Source: a virus
Strand: one strand, 5' to 3'
Length of the DNA stretch: 45,982 nt
IMG/VR virus record: IMGVR_UViG_3300030104_006634
Coordinates: 1-45,982 of that record
Below the pieces are notes generated by a model. The model was given only the letters and a program-made list of their open reading frames with translations, was not told where the DNA came from and made no database searches. A program made the position numbers and the translations under genes. Of this stretch, positions 1 to 6,004 are shown piece after piece (the stretch's first letter is position 1; every line of letters starts with the position of its first letter).

Positions 1-161
1 CAGGCAGCTTGCATCTTGAGGATCTGACGCATATTCAGAACTTCCTCAATATCCTTGGTCTTTTCTTCAGTGTAGAAGAACTCATTTGGTGGTCGGGATG
101 GAGGTGCCTTTACTATGTTGTATGTTGTGGTGGCAATGAAAATACTATACACCGCAGTCAT
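1..161 (-). CDS. Small phage protein, 3' end outside window
   Basis: A leftward reading frame starts at ATG 161-159 and stays open to the left edge, so only about 53 N-terminal residues are visible (MTAVYSIFIATTTYNIVKAP...). The start is rather hydrophobic, then comes a Pro-rich turn and a charged helical stretch. The stop codon of the upstream gene lies 4 bases before the start, as in a packed operon. No strong Shine-Dalgarno sequence is visible. I do not recognise a family. The start could be different because the gene is truncated. Confidence 0.5.
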   Translation of the reverse strand, partial: MTAVYSIFIATTTYNIVKAPPSRPPNEFFYTEEKTKDIEEVLNMRQILKMQAA

Positions 162-165
162 TAAA

Positions 166-432
166 CTAGCTCTCATCATTGTTCTCTTCCTCGACTTCTT
201 TATCAAGACGGTCAAACAGTTCTTGCTCTCTCTTACGCTTCTCCTCTGCAAGCTTCTCTCTAAATTCTAGATCTTGCATCTTGAGATGTCTTGCATTTTT
301 GATGTGAAAAGGCTCAACATCAGACGTATCTATATCTTCTTCTTTACTTCCAAAGATACGGTCCCAGTTTTCTACAAATTGCTTTTTGTTTACCTTTTCG
401 TTCTCTCTACGATTATCACCCTTACCCGCCAT
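166..432 (-). CDS. Small highly charged phage protein
   Basis: This is an 88-residue protein beginning MAGKGDNRRENEKVNKK. I placed the start at 432 rather than further upstream because GGAGGG lies 6-7 bases before this ATG and because a separate small gene (422..592) occupies the upstream DNA in another frame. The second half is one long Glu/Lys/Arg-rich segment, probably a coiled coil, ending in an acidic tail. Function unknown. It overlaps the upstream gene by 11 bases, which suggests translational coupling. Confidence 0.7.
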   Translation of the reverse strand: MAGKGDNRRENEKVNKKQFVENWDRIFGSKEEDIDTSDVEPFHIKNARHLKMQDLEFREKLAEEKRKREQELFDRLDKEVEEENNDES

Positions 433-592
433 CGCTACCCTCCGGTCTTGGATTGTCGAGATTGTTAAGATCGGTTTGAAGGTCAGTAAGCCTCGACTTG
501 ATATTTCTTGCCTCTGTGGTGTTAACCGCATCACAAAGATTCTTTAATGACTCCATGGTTTGATAGAGATAATCCTTTGATAAATCTTCCAT
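422..592 (-). CDS. Very small phage protein (56 aa)
   Basis: Reading the minus strand directly gives an ORF starting MEDLSKDYLYQTMESLKNL and ending EGSDGG before TAA. An AGGAG lies 6 bases before the ATG. The start shares one base with the stop of the upstream gene (TAATG), and the end overlaps the downstream gene start by 11 bases. This packing is the main evidence that it is real. The sequence is helical and charged; no family recognised. Confidence 0.6.
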   Translation of the reverse strand: MEDLSKDYLYQTMESLKNLCDAVNTTEARNIKSRLTDLQTDLNNLDNPRPEGSDGG

Positions 593-753
593 TATACGCT
601 CCTCACTGTATATCTAACTTTCTCAGAATTGCAGAACTTCCTACGCTTGATGGAGAAAGTCCGTCCAGGCATCTCCTTCTGAAGCTTTTCAACTAGCTTC
701 TTGGCCTTTGCCTGATCCTTAAACGTCTTGTGATTTCTGTATCTAGTCTTCAT
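592..753 (-). CDS. Very small basic phage protein (53 aa)
   Basis: This minus-strand ORF reads MKTRYRNHKTFKDQAKAKKL and ends VRYTVRSV. It is rich in Lys and Arg and looks predominantly helical. It is the first gene of the leftward group: the promoter-like motif CACTATAAT ends 6 bases before its ATG. Its stop overlaps the next start by one base (TAATG). Function unknown. Confidence 0.6.
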   Translation of the reverse strand: MKTRYRNHKTFKDQAKAKKLVEKLQKEMPGRTFSIKRRKFCNSEKVRYTVRSV

Positions 754-759
754 GTCGGT

Positions 760-765
760 ATTATA
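760..765 (-). promoter_or_regulatory. Short-leader promoter motif (TATAAT, minus strand)
   Basis: The minus strand reads CCACTATAAT, then 6 bases, then the ATG of the 592..753 gene. The hexamer matches a sigma70-type -10 box, but I see no -35 hexamer at 17 bases. The same motif with 5-7 base spacing recurs before many other genes in the window. Confidence 0.55.
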
Positions 766-810
766 GTGGCATGCACGAGATTTTTAAAAATTAGTTTCTT
801 GTTTATTAGA

Positions 811-816
811 TAAATA
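811..816 (+). promoter_or_regulatory. T4-type late promoter box (TAAATA)
   Basis: GATAAATACT on the plus strand resembles the T4 late promoter TATAAATA, the sequence read by gp55-type sigma factors. It lies 25 bases before the ATG of the putative virion gene at 842. Confidence 0.5.
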
Positions 817-841
817 CTAATAACAACCTTATTTAGAAACC

Positions 842-1759
842 ATGACTGACGCAAACGACACAGGAATTACGAAAAGCAGCTTTGTTGCTGGGGCAAACAC
901 AGACTTTGTTGCTACGAGTGGCACGATTAATGCATCCGCATTAAGTGGCCTTAACGGCCCTTGGTACATTACCAGACAAGAACTGGACATCACCTACGTT
1001 CGTGTGCCAACGCAGCAATTCACGGCAGCTAGCTCGACCTCGGTTAGCTTAACAGGATGCACAACCTCACACACTGCAATTGAAGGAACGCATATCCTTT
1101 TCTATGCAACAGCAAAAGTGAGCGGTAGGGTAGTGAATCAAGCATTCTCAACCTCTGGTGCCCAGCAACCGCAAACCTTCATCATTAACGCTGCCTCTGC
1201 TGATATTAATGGAGTAAGTTATGGTAACATAACCGCTTCTACGATGGGTGCGATGGGCACCATCCAGACTGAGAACCCCTTCATCAGAAGAGAGATTTAT
1301 ACTAGTGGAACTTACCAACCATTATTCGATAAGACTCTTACATTCTCGAACCATGCACAATTCTTCAGTCAAGTTCCAAACCCTGTCAATCCCGCCGCCG
1401 TACTCATTCCAGGTGAGACGGTTAATGCTACTCAATATTTCTATGATTTAGGACACCATAAGGATACAGGTGCTAAACCAGGAACGACTCGCACTGGAGT
1501 TGCGATAAAAAACACCTACTTATACCCTGAATTGCCAGCTACGTTCGCCGTCTTTGGAGATTACCAAATTCCAGGAGCTTTCAATGTCTCGAAAGAGTCC
1601 TTACAACAGATTAGAGGGTTTATTAACGACATTGCTACCCGACTGAGCGCCAAGAATCACCATGATTGGCCGATATCCAATGAGATAGCCTTCGGCTCCC
1701 AAATAATACCTGCTGCTGACGTTGGCATACCAGAGTATGATGTTAACAGACACGCATAA
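842..1759 (+). CDS. Putative virion structural protein (fibre or decoration type)
   Basis: This is a 305-residue protein, one of the few rightward genes. The N-terminal ~200 residues are rich in Ser, Thr, Ala, Gly and Asn with almost no charged clusters, a composition typical of beta-rich phage fibre or surface proteins. The C-terminal ~50 residues are more mixed, with a helix-like stretch around SLQQIRGFINDIATRL. I recognise no defined family. It forms its own transcription unit, with a late-type TAAATA box upstream and a strong intrinsic terminator 22 bases after the stop. That arrangement supports late expression of a virion component; the role itself is inference. Confidence 0.7.
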   Translation: MTDANDTGITKSSFVAGANTDFVATSGTINASALSGLNGPWYITRQELDITYVRVPTQQFTAASSTSVSLTGCTTSHTAIEGTHILFYATAKVSGRVVNQAFSTSGAQQPQTFIINAASADINGVSYGNITASTMGAMGTIQTENPFIRREIYTSGTYQPLFDKTLTFSNHAQFFSQVPNPVNPAAVLIPGETVNATQYFYDLGHHKDTGAKPGTTRTGVAIKNTYLYPELPATFAVFGDYQIPGAFNVSKESLQQIRGFINDIATRLSAKNHHDWPISNEIAFGSQIIPAADVGIPEYDVNRHA

Positions 1760-1781
1760 TAAACCGTGTCATATAAAATTA

Positions 1782-1810
1782 AAAGGCTCCCTTTGTGGGA
1801 GCCTTTTTTT
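1782..1810 (+). terminator. Rho-independent terminator
   Basis: AAGGCTCCC, a short TTTGT loop, GGGAGCCTT and a run of T residues form a textbook intrinsic terminator on the plus strand, just after the 842..1759 gene. Confidence 0.9.
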
Positions 1811-1812
1811 AT

Positions 1813-1917
1813 TGGTGGCAGTAATTGGATTCGCACCAATATCGCTCCCTAGTCTAAGGTAATTAGGCCATTGGACGGTCAATACGGGAGGTGTAATAAC
1901 TGTTATACGATACTGCC
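1813..1917 (-). tRNA. tRNA-like element with 36-base anticodon loop (tRNA with insertion, or degenerate tRNA)
   Basis: On the minus strand a 7-bp acceptor stem pairs perfectly (GGCAGTA at 1917-1911 with TACTGCC at 1823-1817), followed by A and an encoded CCA. The T arm is ATTGG-TGCGAAT-CCAAT. The D arm GTATAACAGTTATTAC resembles those of bacterial tRNA-Gly, but lacks the usual GG. A 5-bp stem CTCCC/GGGAG (1890-1886 with 1849-1845) sits where the anticodon stem belongs, but it encloses 36 bases instead of 7. Inside that loop lies a second D-arm-like stretch (GTCCAATGGCCTAATTAC). The anticodon cannot be assigned. It may be a tRNA with a 29-base insertion, a recombined tandem tRNA, or a decayed tRNA. 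Confidence 0.55.
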
Positions 1918-1934
1918 ATGGGGTAAATATATGT

Positions 1935-2288
1935 ATGCCTGTTAAACCAAAGGACCGTCTTCACCCTTTAGAACTTCATACCGGAATAAAAACCTTCAAG
2001 ATCAAGCTTCAGTCCTTAGAGAAGGATGAACTACACGGTTGTGTGGAAATGCACAAAGGATTGATTACAATCGATCCTAATCAAAGTATAGAGGATTACA
2101 AAGGCACTCTGCTACATGAAATCTGCCACGTTGGGTTTGATATTTATGGACTTGGTCACGACGATCAAATCCCTCAGATAACTAATGAATACTTAACCAC
2201 GATGACATCAAATATGATTCAACAGCTTGCTACTTTGAATCCTGAATTGTTTAGTTATTTATTAGGTGGTGCCCATCACAGGACTTGA
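1935..2288 (+). CDS. Small HExxH putative zinc metallopeptidase
   Basis: This is a 117-residue protein with the motif HEICH (H61, E62, H65) in a hydrophobic helix (GTLLHEICHVGFDIYGL), the zinc-binding signature of small metallopeptidases of SprT or ImmA/IrrE type. The C-terminal half is helical. It is clearly related to the 27047..27448 product: both share HEI.H followed by a helix and the ending LNPxLF. TAAATA at 1924-1929 lies 5 bases before the ATG. Its last 22 bases overlap the 3' end of tRNA-Thr on the other strand. Substrate unknown; catalytic activity is inferred from the motif only. Confidence 0.65.
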   Translation: MPVKPKDRLHPLELHTGIKTFKIKLQSLEKDELHGCVEMHKGLITIDPNQSIEDYKGTLLHEICHVGFDIYGLGHDDQIPQITNEYLTTMTSNMIQQLATLNPELFSYLLGGAHHRT

Positions 2289-2342
2289 ACCTGTAACCTA
2301 CGGTTTACAAAACCGTTGCTCTACCAATTGAGCTAGACGGGC
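2267..2342 (-). tRNA. tRNA-Thr (anticodon TGT)
   Basis: The minus strand folds as a standard 76-base tRNA with encoded CCA. Acceptor is GCCCGTC/GATGGGC, the D arm contains AGCTCAATTGGTAGAGC, the anticodon arm is ACGGT-TTTGTAA-ACCGT (anticodon TGT, Thr) and the T arm contains GGTTCAAGTCC. Its 3' end overlaps a rightward CDS by 22 bases. Confidence 0.95.
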
Positions 2343-2344
2343 AA

Positions 2345-2545
2345 TTAGTTGAAGTAGTTATCAAGCAATTCTAAAATGTCTTGCTGTTCAGCCATCTTCT
2401 TCATTTCAGACTCCACCGACTCAATCATGTCCGTGTGTTCTGCGACACCTACACTTGAATTGAGAATAACCTCAACGTTTGCGTGATGCTTTGCGATGTT
2501 GCCCTCAACGTGCAGGCGAACTGCCTTTAGTAGTGCTTCTCTCAT
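2345..2545 (-). CDS. Small conserved-looking phage protein (66 aa)
   Basis: The protein begins MREALLKAVRLHVEGNIAKH and is helical throughout, with an acidic C-terminus. GAGGAG stands about 9 bases before the ATG. The start resembles small uncharacterised proteins I remember from T4-like aquatic phages, but I cannot verify this. It lies between pstS (5 bases upstream) and tRNA-Thr. No function can be assigned. Confidence 0.7.
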   Translation of the reverse strand: MREALLKAVRLHVEGNIAKHHANVEVILNSSVGVAEHTDMIESVESEMKKMAEQQDILELLDNYFN

Positions 2546-2550
2546 AGTAA

Positions 2551-3420
2551 TTACTCCTCACTGTTGGGGACACTTAAAGGAATATAGCCTTTTTTAGATA
2601 GAATACTCTGGCCTTCAAGACCCTTGATCCATTTGAGATACTTTCCTATCTCCCCTTGAGGCTCGCCGTTAGTATACATGTAGAGTGGTCTTGATATAGG
2701 GTAAAGCCCTGATTGAACTGTCTCTAAGCTAGGGTAAACGGGGGACTCCCCTTCACCATAGGAAATTTTAACGATTTTCACCTCGTCTGTCTTGTATGCA
2801 AGGCCGCTGTAACCAATGGCACTCTTAGAACTTGCACAGAACTCTACAACATCTTTACTGCCGTTTAGGTTGTTGCATCGCTGCTTGAATCTCCCCAGCT
2901 TACCAAGGACTTTTTCACGGAAGCATTCGTAGGTACCGCTGTTATTCTGACGGCTACCAAGTTGTATCTTGTTGGCACCAGGAGCTTCTAAGCTAACGCC
3001 AAGCTGATCCCAATTTTCAATATCTCCACCCTCTCCAAAGATAGCCTTCAACTGGTTCATCGTCAGACTGTTAATGGGTGAGTCCTTGTGTACAAAGACA
3101 GCAATCCCATCGTATCCTACGATGTGCTGAACGGGAGTGACTCCATTCTTCTCTGCTTGCTTAAGTTCCTTATCTTTCAGTGGACGGCTACAGTTAGCAA
3201 TCTCACAATCATTTGCAAGAAGTGCTGCAACCCCAACACCAGACCCTCCACCTGAAACTGATACCGCTACATTTGGTTCAGCCTTGGTGTAGTGTTCAGC
3301 AAAGGATCCTGCCACCTCTAAGAGAGTATCAGATCCTACGTTCTCGATTTCAGTAAACGATTGACCACCACAAGAAAAGAGAGTGATCATAAAAAGAAAA
3401 GTTGTAAATAGTTTAATCAT
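2551..3420 (-). CDS. pstS: Phosphate-binding lipoprotein PstS
   Basis: A 289-residue periplasmic substrate-binding protein of the PstS family. I chose ATG 3420 because the frame upstream runs into tRNA-Lys. The N-terminus MIKLFTTFLFMITLFSCGG is a signal peptide with a lipobox Cys, so the mature protein should be lipid-anchored. The N-terminal domain has NVGSDTLLEV and SVSGGGSGVG, matching phosphate-contacting loops of PstS, and GSRQNNSGTYECF further on fits the second lobe. PstS feeds the high-affinity PstCAB transporter. Aquatic phages often carry pstS as an auxiliary gene used under phosphate starvation. No Pho box is obvious upstream. The family call is strong. Confidence 0.9.
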   Translation of the reverse strand: MIKLFTTFLFMITLFSCGGQSFTEIENVGSDTLLEVAGSFAEHYTKAEPNVAVSVSGGGSGVGVAALLANDCEIANCSRPLKDKELKQAEKNGVTPVQHIVGYDGIAVFVHKDSPINSLTMNQLKAIFGEGGDIENWDQLGVSLEAPGANKIQLGSRQNNSGTYECFREKVLGKLGRFKQRCNNLNGSKDVVEFCASSKSAIGYSGLAYKTDEVKIVKISYGEGESPVYPSLETVQSGLYPISRPLYMYTNGEPQGEIGKYLKWIKGLEGQSILSKKGYIPLSVPNSEE

Positions 3421-3442
3421 TGTAATAAGTTTTGTAAGTAAC

Positions 3443-3518
3443 TGGTACCCTCGCAAGGACTCGAACCTTGGACCAATCGGTTAAAAGCCGATTGCTCTAC
3501 CAACTGAGCTACGAGGGC
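3443..3518 (-). tRNA. tRNA-Lys (anticodon TTT)
   Basis: A standard 76-base minus-strand tRNA with encoded CCA. The acceptor GCCCTCG pairs with CGAGGGT, the anticodon arm is ATCGG-CTTTTAA-CCGAT (anticodon TTT, Lys) and the T arm contains GGTTCGAGTCC. It lies just upstream of pstS. Confidence 0.95.
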
Positions 3519-3604
3519 ATAAAATAAGCAGTTTGAATACATGCTTAGGTATCCTGTGATTGACGACCAGAGAGATCCAGAAGTCACGCAACAGTCCTCC
3601 TTAA
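3519..3604. other. Spacer between tRNAs, no gene seen
   Basis: These 86 bases separate tRNA-Lys from tRNA-Leu. I looked for a further tRNA or a small ORF and found neither: there is no T-loop-like sequence and no convincing start site. Confidence 0.5.
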
Positions 3605-3692
3605 TGGTAACAGTGGCGGGACTCGAACCCGCAAGACCGATATGGTCAACAGATTTTAAGTCTGTCGTGTATGCCAATTCCACCACACTGTC
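3605..3692 (-). tRNA. tRNA-Leu (anticodon TAA)
   Basis: An 88-base class II tRNA on the minus strand with a long variable arm and encoded CCA. The acceptor GACAGTG pairs with CACTGTT, the anticodon arm is ACAGA-CTTAAAA-TCTGT (anticodon TAA, Leu) and the T arm is GCGGG-TTCGAGT-CCCGC. Confidence 0.95.
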
Positions 3693-3693
3693 A

Positions 3694-3770
3694 TGGTAGG
3701 GTGACCAGGACTTGAACCTGGGACCTGAGGTATATAAGACCCCTGCTCTAACCAACTGAGCTATCACCCC
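3694..3770 (-). tRNA. tRNA-Ile (anticodon TAT)
   Basis: A 77-base minus-strand tRNA with encoded CCA, one base from tRNA-Leu. The acceptor is GGGGTGA/TCACCCT with a terminal G-T pair, and the anticodon arm is GGGGT-CTTATAT-ACCTC. T33 precedes anticodon TAT, which reads the Ile codon ATA. Bacteria usually read ATA with a CAU tRNA modified by TilS; a UAU anticodon would not need that modification. Confidence 0.88.
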
Positions 3771-3778
3771 GAACATGC

Positions 3779-4474
3779 CTAGATTATAGCTTTTGATATC
3801 TGAGGATCAACAGGAACATCATAAGAAACGTCATTATCTCGATAAGAAATTATGCGATCCTTCATCTTCAGTCGGACATCAACTTTAGGAAAGTCCAACT
3901 TAAGAATACTCTTAATGGCTCCTCCTACGGTCGTTTTAGAACTACGAGAGAACACATCGGCCAATAAATTACTATAATCGATGATCTTTACGTCACCATT
4001 ACGCATGACACGCATGTTTTCCTCGTGAAAGTCTGCGCCCCACACATACTTGTTGTACCTGCCGATAAAAGAAAAATGGCTCTCAAGTCTATCACGCATT
4101 CTTGCAAAGTCTGGATTGAACCAGTAGTATTGCCCTCTTGCTTGAGGGAAGGCGCGAGGTATAAACTGCATCTCAAGAGCATAGCCTCCCTTGCTTATAT
4201 TATGACAAGGGGCTAGTAAATCTCCAAGCACAGAACATTCTAAAGCTTTGTATGAAGCATACTCAGCACGATTATGAGCAGGATACCCTACCTTAATGAC
4301 AGTGCGAGACCCTTTCTTCTTAAGGACAATCCTAGTGCTGCCCGCAGTATCGACAATTTGTAATTTAAACTTATCAGCTATCTCTTCTGAGTGATCCCAC
4401 AACTCTTGAACCTCATCCACGATGAGGTTCTGCACATAGGAGTCAATCCTATTCAATAGGGAGGTCGAAGCCAT
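3779..4474 (-). CDS. Protein-kinase-fold (aminoglycoside phosphotransferase-like) protein
   Basis: A 231-residue protein with the hallmarks of a small kinase fold. SRTVIKVGYP carries a candidate ATP-binding Lys (K61), followed by a possible pairing Glu (E71). WGADFHEENMRVM (145-157) resembles the catalytic loop, with D148 or H150 and N153, and VKIIDYSN (162-169) resembles the metal-binding Asp segment (D166). The glycine-rich loop is weak. Substrate unknown: it could phosphorylate host proteins or a small molecule. The first 26 bases overlap the upstream gene and the last codons contain the promoter-like motif that precedes tRNA-Ile. No strong Shine-Dalgarno is visible before the chosen ATG. 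Confidence 0.65.
   Translation of the reverse strand: MASTSLLNRIDSYVQNLIVDEVQELWDHSEEIADKFKLQIVDTAGSTRIVLKKKGSRTVIKVGYPAHNRAEYASYKALECSVLGDLLAPCHNISKGGYALEMQFIPRAFPQARGQYYWFNPDFARMRDRLESHFSFIGRYNKYVWGADFHEENMRVMRNGDVKIIDYSNLLADVFSRSSKTTVGGAIKSILKLDFPKVDVRLKMKDRIISYRDNDVSYDVPVDPQISKAII
3783..3788 (-). promoter_or_regulatory. Promoter motif upstream of the tRNA cluster
   Basis: The minus strand reads GCTATAATCTAGGC, with TATAAT ending 12 bases before the 5' base of tRNA-Ile. The same 14 bases stand before the gene starting at 9745. It overlaps the final codons and stop of the kinase-like gene. Probable promoter for tRNA-Ile, -Leu, -Lys and perhaps pstS. Confidence 0.5.
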
Positions 4475-4652
4475 GAGTTTTACGAGCGGCCTTAGCCATC
4501 AACTCAAATTTTAACATTTCAAAAGGATCCCAATCATCTGCAAGCATGGTGTTATGCACATAGTCGGATACGAACTCTATCGGCTTCTCATTCTCCCACA
4601 CCACCTTATAGGCAACATGATCTAAAAGCTGCTCAATATCCTCAGACTTCAT
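4449..4652 (-). CDS. Small acidic phage protein (67 aa)
   Basis: It begins MKSEDIEQLLDHVAYKVVWE and ends HGFDLPIE. GGAAG lies about 6 bases before the ATG. It overlaps the upstream gene by 11 bases and the downstream kinase-like gene by 26 bases. Composition is acidic and helical with several Trp residues. No family recognised. The tight packing and good start support it as real. Confidence 0.6.
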   Translation of the reverse strand: MKSEDIEQLLDHVAYKVVWENEKPIEFVSDYVHNTMLADDWDPFEMLKFELMAKAARKTHGFDLPIE

Positions 4653-5244
4653 AGTTCTTCCTTAAAGAGTCCTTGAGTTGGTCTACCGCTTTAGCTGTAT
4701 AGTGAACGGAAAGTCCCGTTTCCTTTCTTAAGACCGAATTATTAAAGAATCCGTCCTTTGAAAGGATGCCAGGGTTTTTTATGATAGCGTTAATTACCTT
4801 TTTAACATCCTCAGGTTGAGACTCAGTAAAGTCTTCCAAGTCCACAGCAGACACACCGAAGGATGCGCGAGTATCCTCGATTCTCTGGTGTGAGCCTTGG
4901 CTTTCATATCCTGAATCGTGAGACAGGTCGGCGTCGATTGAGTAATGCTTGTTTCTGAAATCCATCTTCTTAGATAAGGGAATACCTTTCTTTGCTTTGC
5001 GATTCCAAAGGACAGTCTTTGTATACTGATCAAAGAGTTTATTTTCGATAGCTTGGTCGAAGTCCTCCCCTGTCTTCTTCTTGAAACCTTCAATAGACTC
5101 TAACGCAGCCATACAAAGATCTGCATAGTTATCATCATGGTTTGCGATAGCATCATCACCTGAAATCTTCATAGCGATGGTGTGCATCAGTCTACCGTAA
5201 CGCTCCTCGTAAAGAGCCCATTGTTCGTCAGTAAGTTTGATCAT
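4642..5244 (-). CDS. Sigma-70-region-2-like protein (putative phage transcription factor)
   Basis: A 200-residue protein. Residues ~18-90 look like sigma factor region 2: LMHTIAMKISGDD, then an acidic stretch ending NYADLCMAALESIEGFKKK, then FDQYTKTVLWNRKAKKG, in the same order as the helices that bind core polymerase and the -10 element. The last ~45 residues contain a possible helix-turn-helix (VLRKETGLSVHYTAKAVDQL) that could act as region 4. It is distinct from the gp55-like protein at 38400. It is led by a CTATAAT motif ending 7 bases before the start. Function as a sigma factor is inference from pattern; a structural protein with a chance match is possible. Confidence 0.5.
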   Translation of the reverse strand: MIKLTDEQWALYEERYGRLMHTIAMKISGDDAIANHDDNYADLCMAALESIEGFKKKTGEDFDQAIENKLFDQYTKTVLWNRKAKKGIPLSKKMDFRNKHYSIDADLSHDSGYESQGSHQRIEDTRASFGVSAVDLEDFTESQPEDVKKVINAIIKNPGILSKDGFFNNSVLRKETGLSVHYTAKAVDQLKDSLRKNYEV

Positions 5245-5251
5245 GTGACCT

Positions 5252-5257
5252 ATTATA
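5252..5257 (-). promoter_or_regulatory. Short-leader promoter motif (TATAAT, minus strand)
   Basis: TGTGCTATAATAGGTCAC precedes the ATG at 5244. The box includes an extended -10 TG and ends 7 bases before the start codon. Confidence 0.55.
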
Positions 5258-5267
5258 GCACAAAGGG

Positions 5268-5585
5268 TTATGATTTCTCATCTAATCTAGACTTTTCGTC
5301 ACGAGATGCTTCCCGAGCGTCTTTACCCATGCTCAGTAGACTATAACCGCAGATATCTCTCCAGGGTGATTCGTCCCCATAACTAGGGTCGGTGGCGAGT
5401 CTGAAAAGCTTGTCTACCACTCTACAAATTGTTAGAACATCTAGGTATTGATCTGGCTGGATTCCTTCGGGGAATAATACCTTTAGAATTTTGTGTGCCT
5501 TGCCAAATGAGTCTCCGTATGCCTCTTGCTTCTCAGCTACAAGCTTACCAACGCTTTTTCCCAGTTCTTCGTATCTGTTGTTCAT
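5268..5585 (-). CDS. DUF1599-like small phage protein
   Basis: A 105-residue helical protein. The segments KQEAYGDSFGKAHKIL, VVDKLFRLATDP and SPWRDICGYSLLSM follow the pattern of the DUF1599 / nucleotide-modification-associated domain (a helix with YG.S, then DK..RL, then D..GY..L), a family often found in phages and distantly like all-alpha NTP pyrophosphatases. That would fit nucleotide handling, but the match is by eye. The C-terminus is charged and probably disordered. It overlaps the start of the cell's next upstream gene (5545..5775) by 41 bases. Confidence 0.6.
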   Translation of the reverse strand: MNNRYEELGKSVGKLVAEKQEAYGDSFGKAHKILKVLFPEGIQPDQYLDVLTICRVVDKLFRLATDPSYGDESPWRDICGYSLLSMGKDAREASRDEKSRLDEKS

Positions 5586-5775
5586 TTTTCTTTCCAGTTG
5601 CTCTTTTTAAAATTTCAGGTCTACTAATACCTCTACGATCCATTCCCAAACAGAACGCACAGGACTTTGATTGGTTGTATTCGTATAACTCGGCGTAATC
5701 CCCACAAGAGTTACACTTCCCTTTCTCGATTAGCTTACGCAATCTCACTCTCCAACCATTGAATGATAGGGTCAT
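5545..5775 (-). CDS. Small zinc-ribbon protein
   Basis: A 76-residue basic protein with two CxxC knuckles: CNSC (21-24) and CAFC (39-42), a probable single zinc site. The C-terminal part is Lys/Arg-rich. With the ATG at 5775 it overlaps the upstream gene by 41 bases; an in-frame GTG nine codons later would reduce this and is a possible alternative start. It could bind nucleic acid. No named family. Confidence 0.5.
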   Translation of the reverse strand: MTLSFNGWRVRLRKLIEKGKCNSCGDYAELYEYNQSKSCAFCLGMDRRGISRPEILKRATGKKNEQQIRRTGKKRW

Positions 5776-5992
5776 ACATCTGTTGCTGTATTATAACAGA
5801 GAAATCATCATGCCCACCAGCCTTAACATAATTATAAGTGGCGTTAGCTCTACTCCAAGTAATCGTAAGCATGGAAGTTATCGCTTTAAACTTCTTGGTC
5901 TTATTTCTTTTTGACGCACGAGACTGTAGTATCTTAAGTTGAGCCATCACATCAATAAGATATGCAGTGAGTTCTGTTTGTTGAGGTGTCAT
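5735..5992 (-). CDS. Small helical phage protein (85 aa)
   Basis: I start this gene at ATG 5992 (MTPQQTELTAYLIDVMAQ) because CGCTATAAT ends 6 bases before it; the frame could be opened 13 codons further upstream, but that start would lie inside the stop region of the neighbouring ATPase gene. The protein is helical and slightly basic with a WLESEIA end. No family recognised. Confidence 0.55.
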   Translation of the reverse strand: MTPQQTELTAYLIDVMAQLKILQSRASKRNKTKKFKAITSMLTITWSRANATYNYVKAGGHDDFSVIIQQQMYDPIIQWLESEIA

Positions 5993-5998
5993 GCCTTT

Positions 5999-6004
5999 AT
6001 TATA
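5999..6004 (-). promoter_or_regulatory. Short-leader promoter motif overlapping the ATPase stop codon
   Basis: The minus strand reads TCGCTATAATAAAGGC followed by ATG 5992. The TATAAT box contains the TAA stop of the upstream ATPase gene, so the last codons of that gene and the promoter share bases. Confidence 0.5.

Noticed and set aside
591-597. TATAATG at the start of the 422..592 gene as a promoter
   Set aside because: Here TATAATG is simply the overlap of a TAA stop with the next ATG; the spacing does not fit the 5-7 base pattern of the other sites.
1816-1888. Normal-length tRNA using only the 3' part of the element at 1813..1917
   Set aside because: With a 5' end near 1888 no acceptor partner for TACTGCC exists; pairing is perfect only with bases 1911-1917.
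3417-3776. 119-residue reading frame across the tRNA cluster
   Set aside because: It runs through the complements of three clear tRNA genes and has no start signal; it is a by-product of open tRNA sequence.
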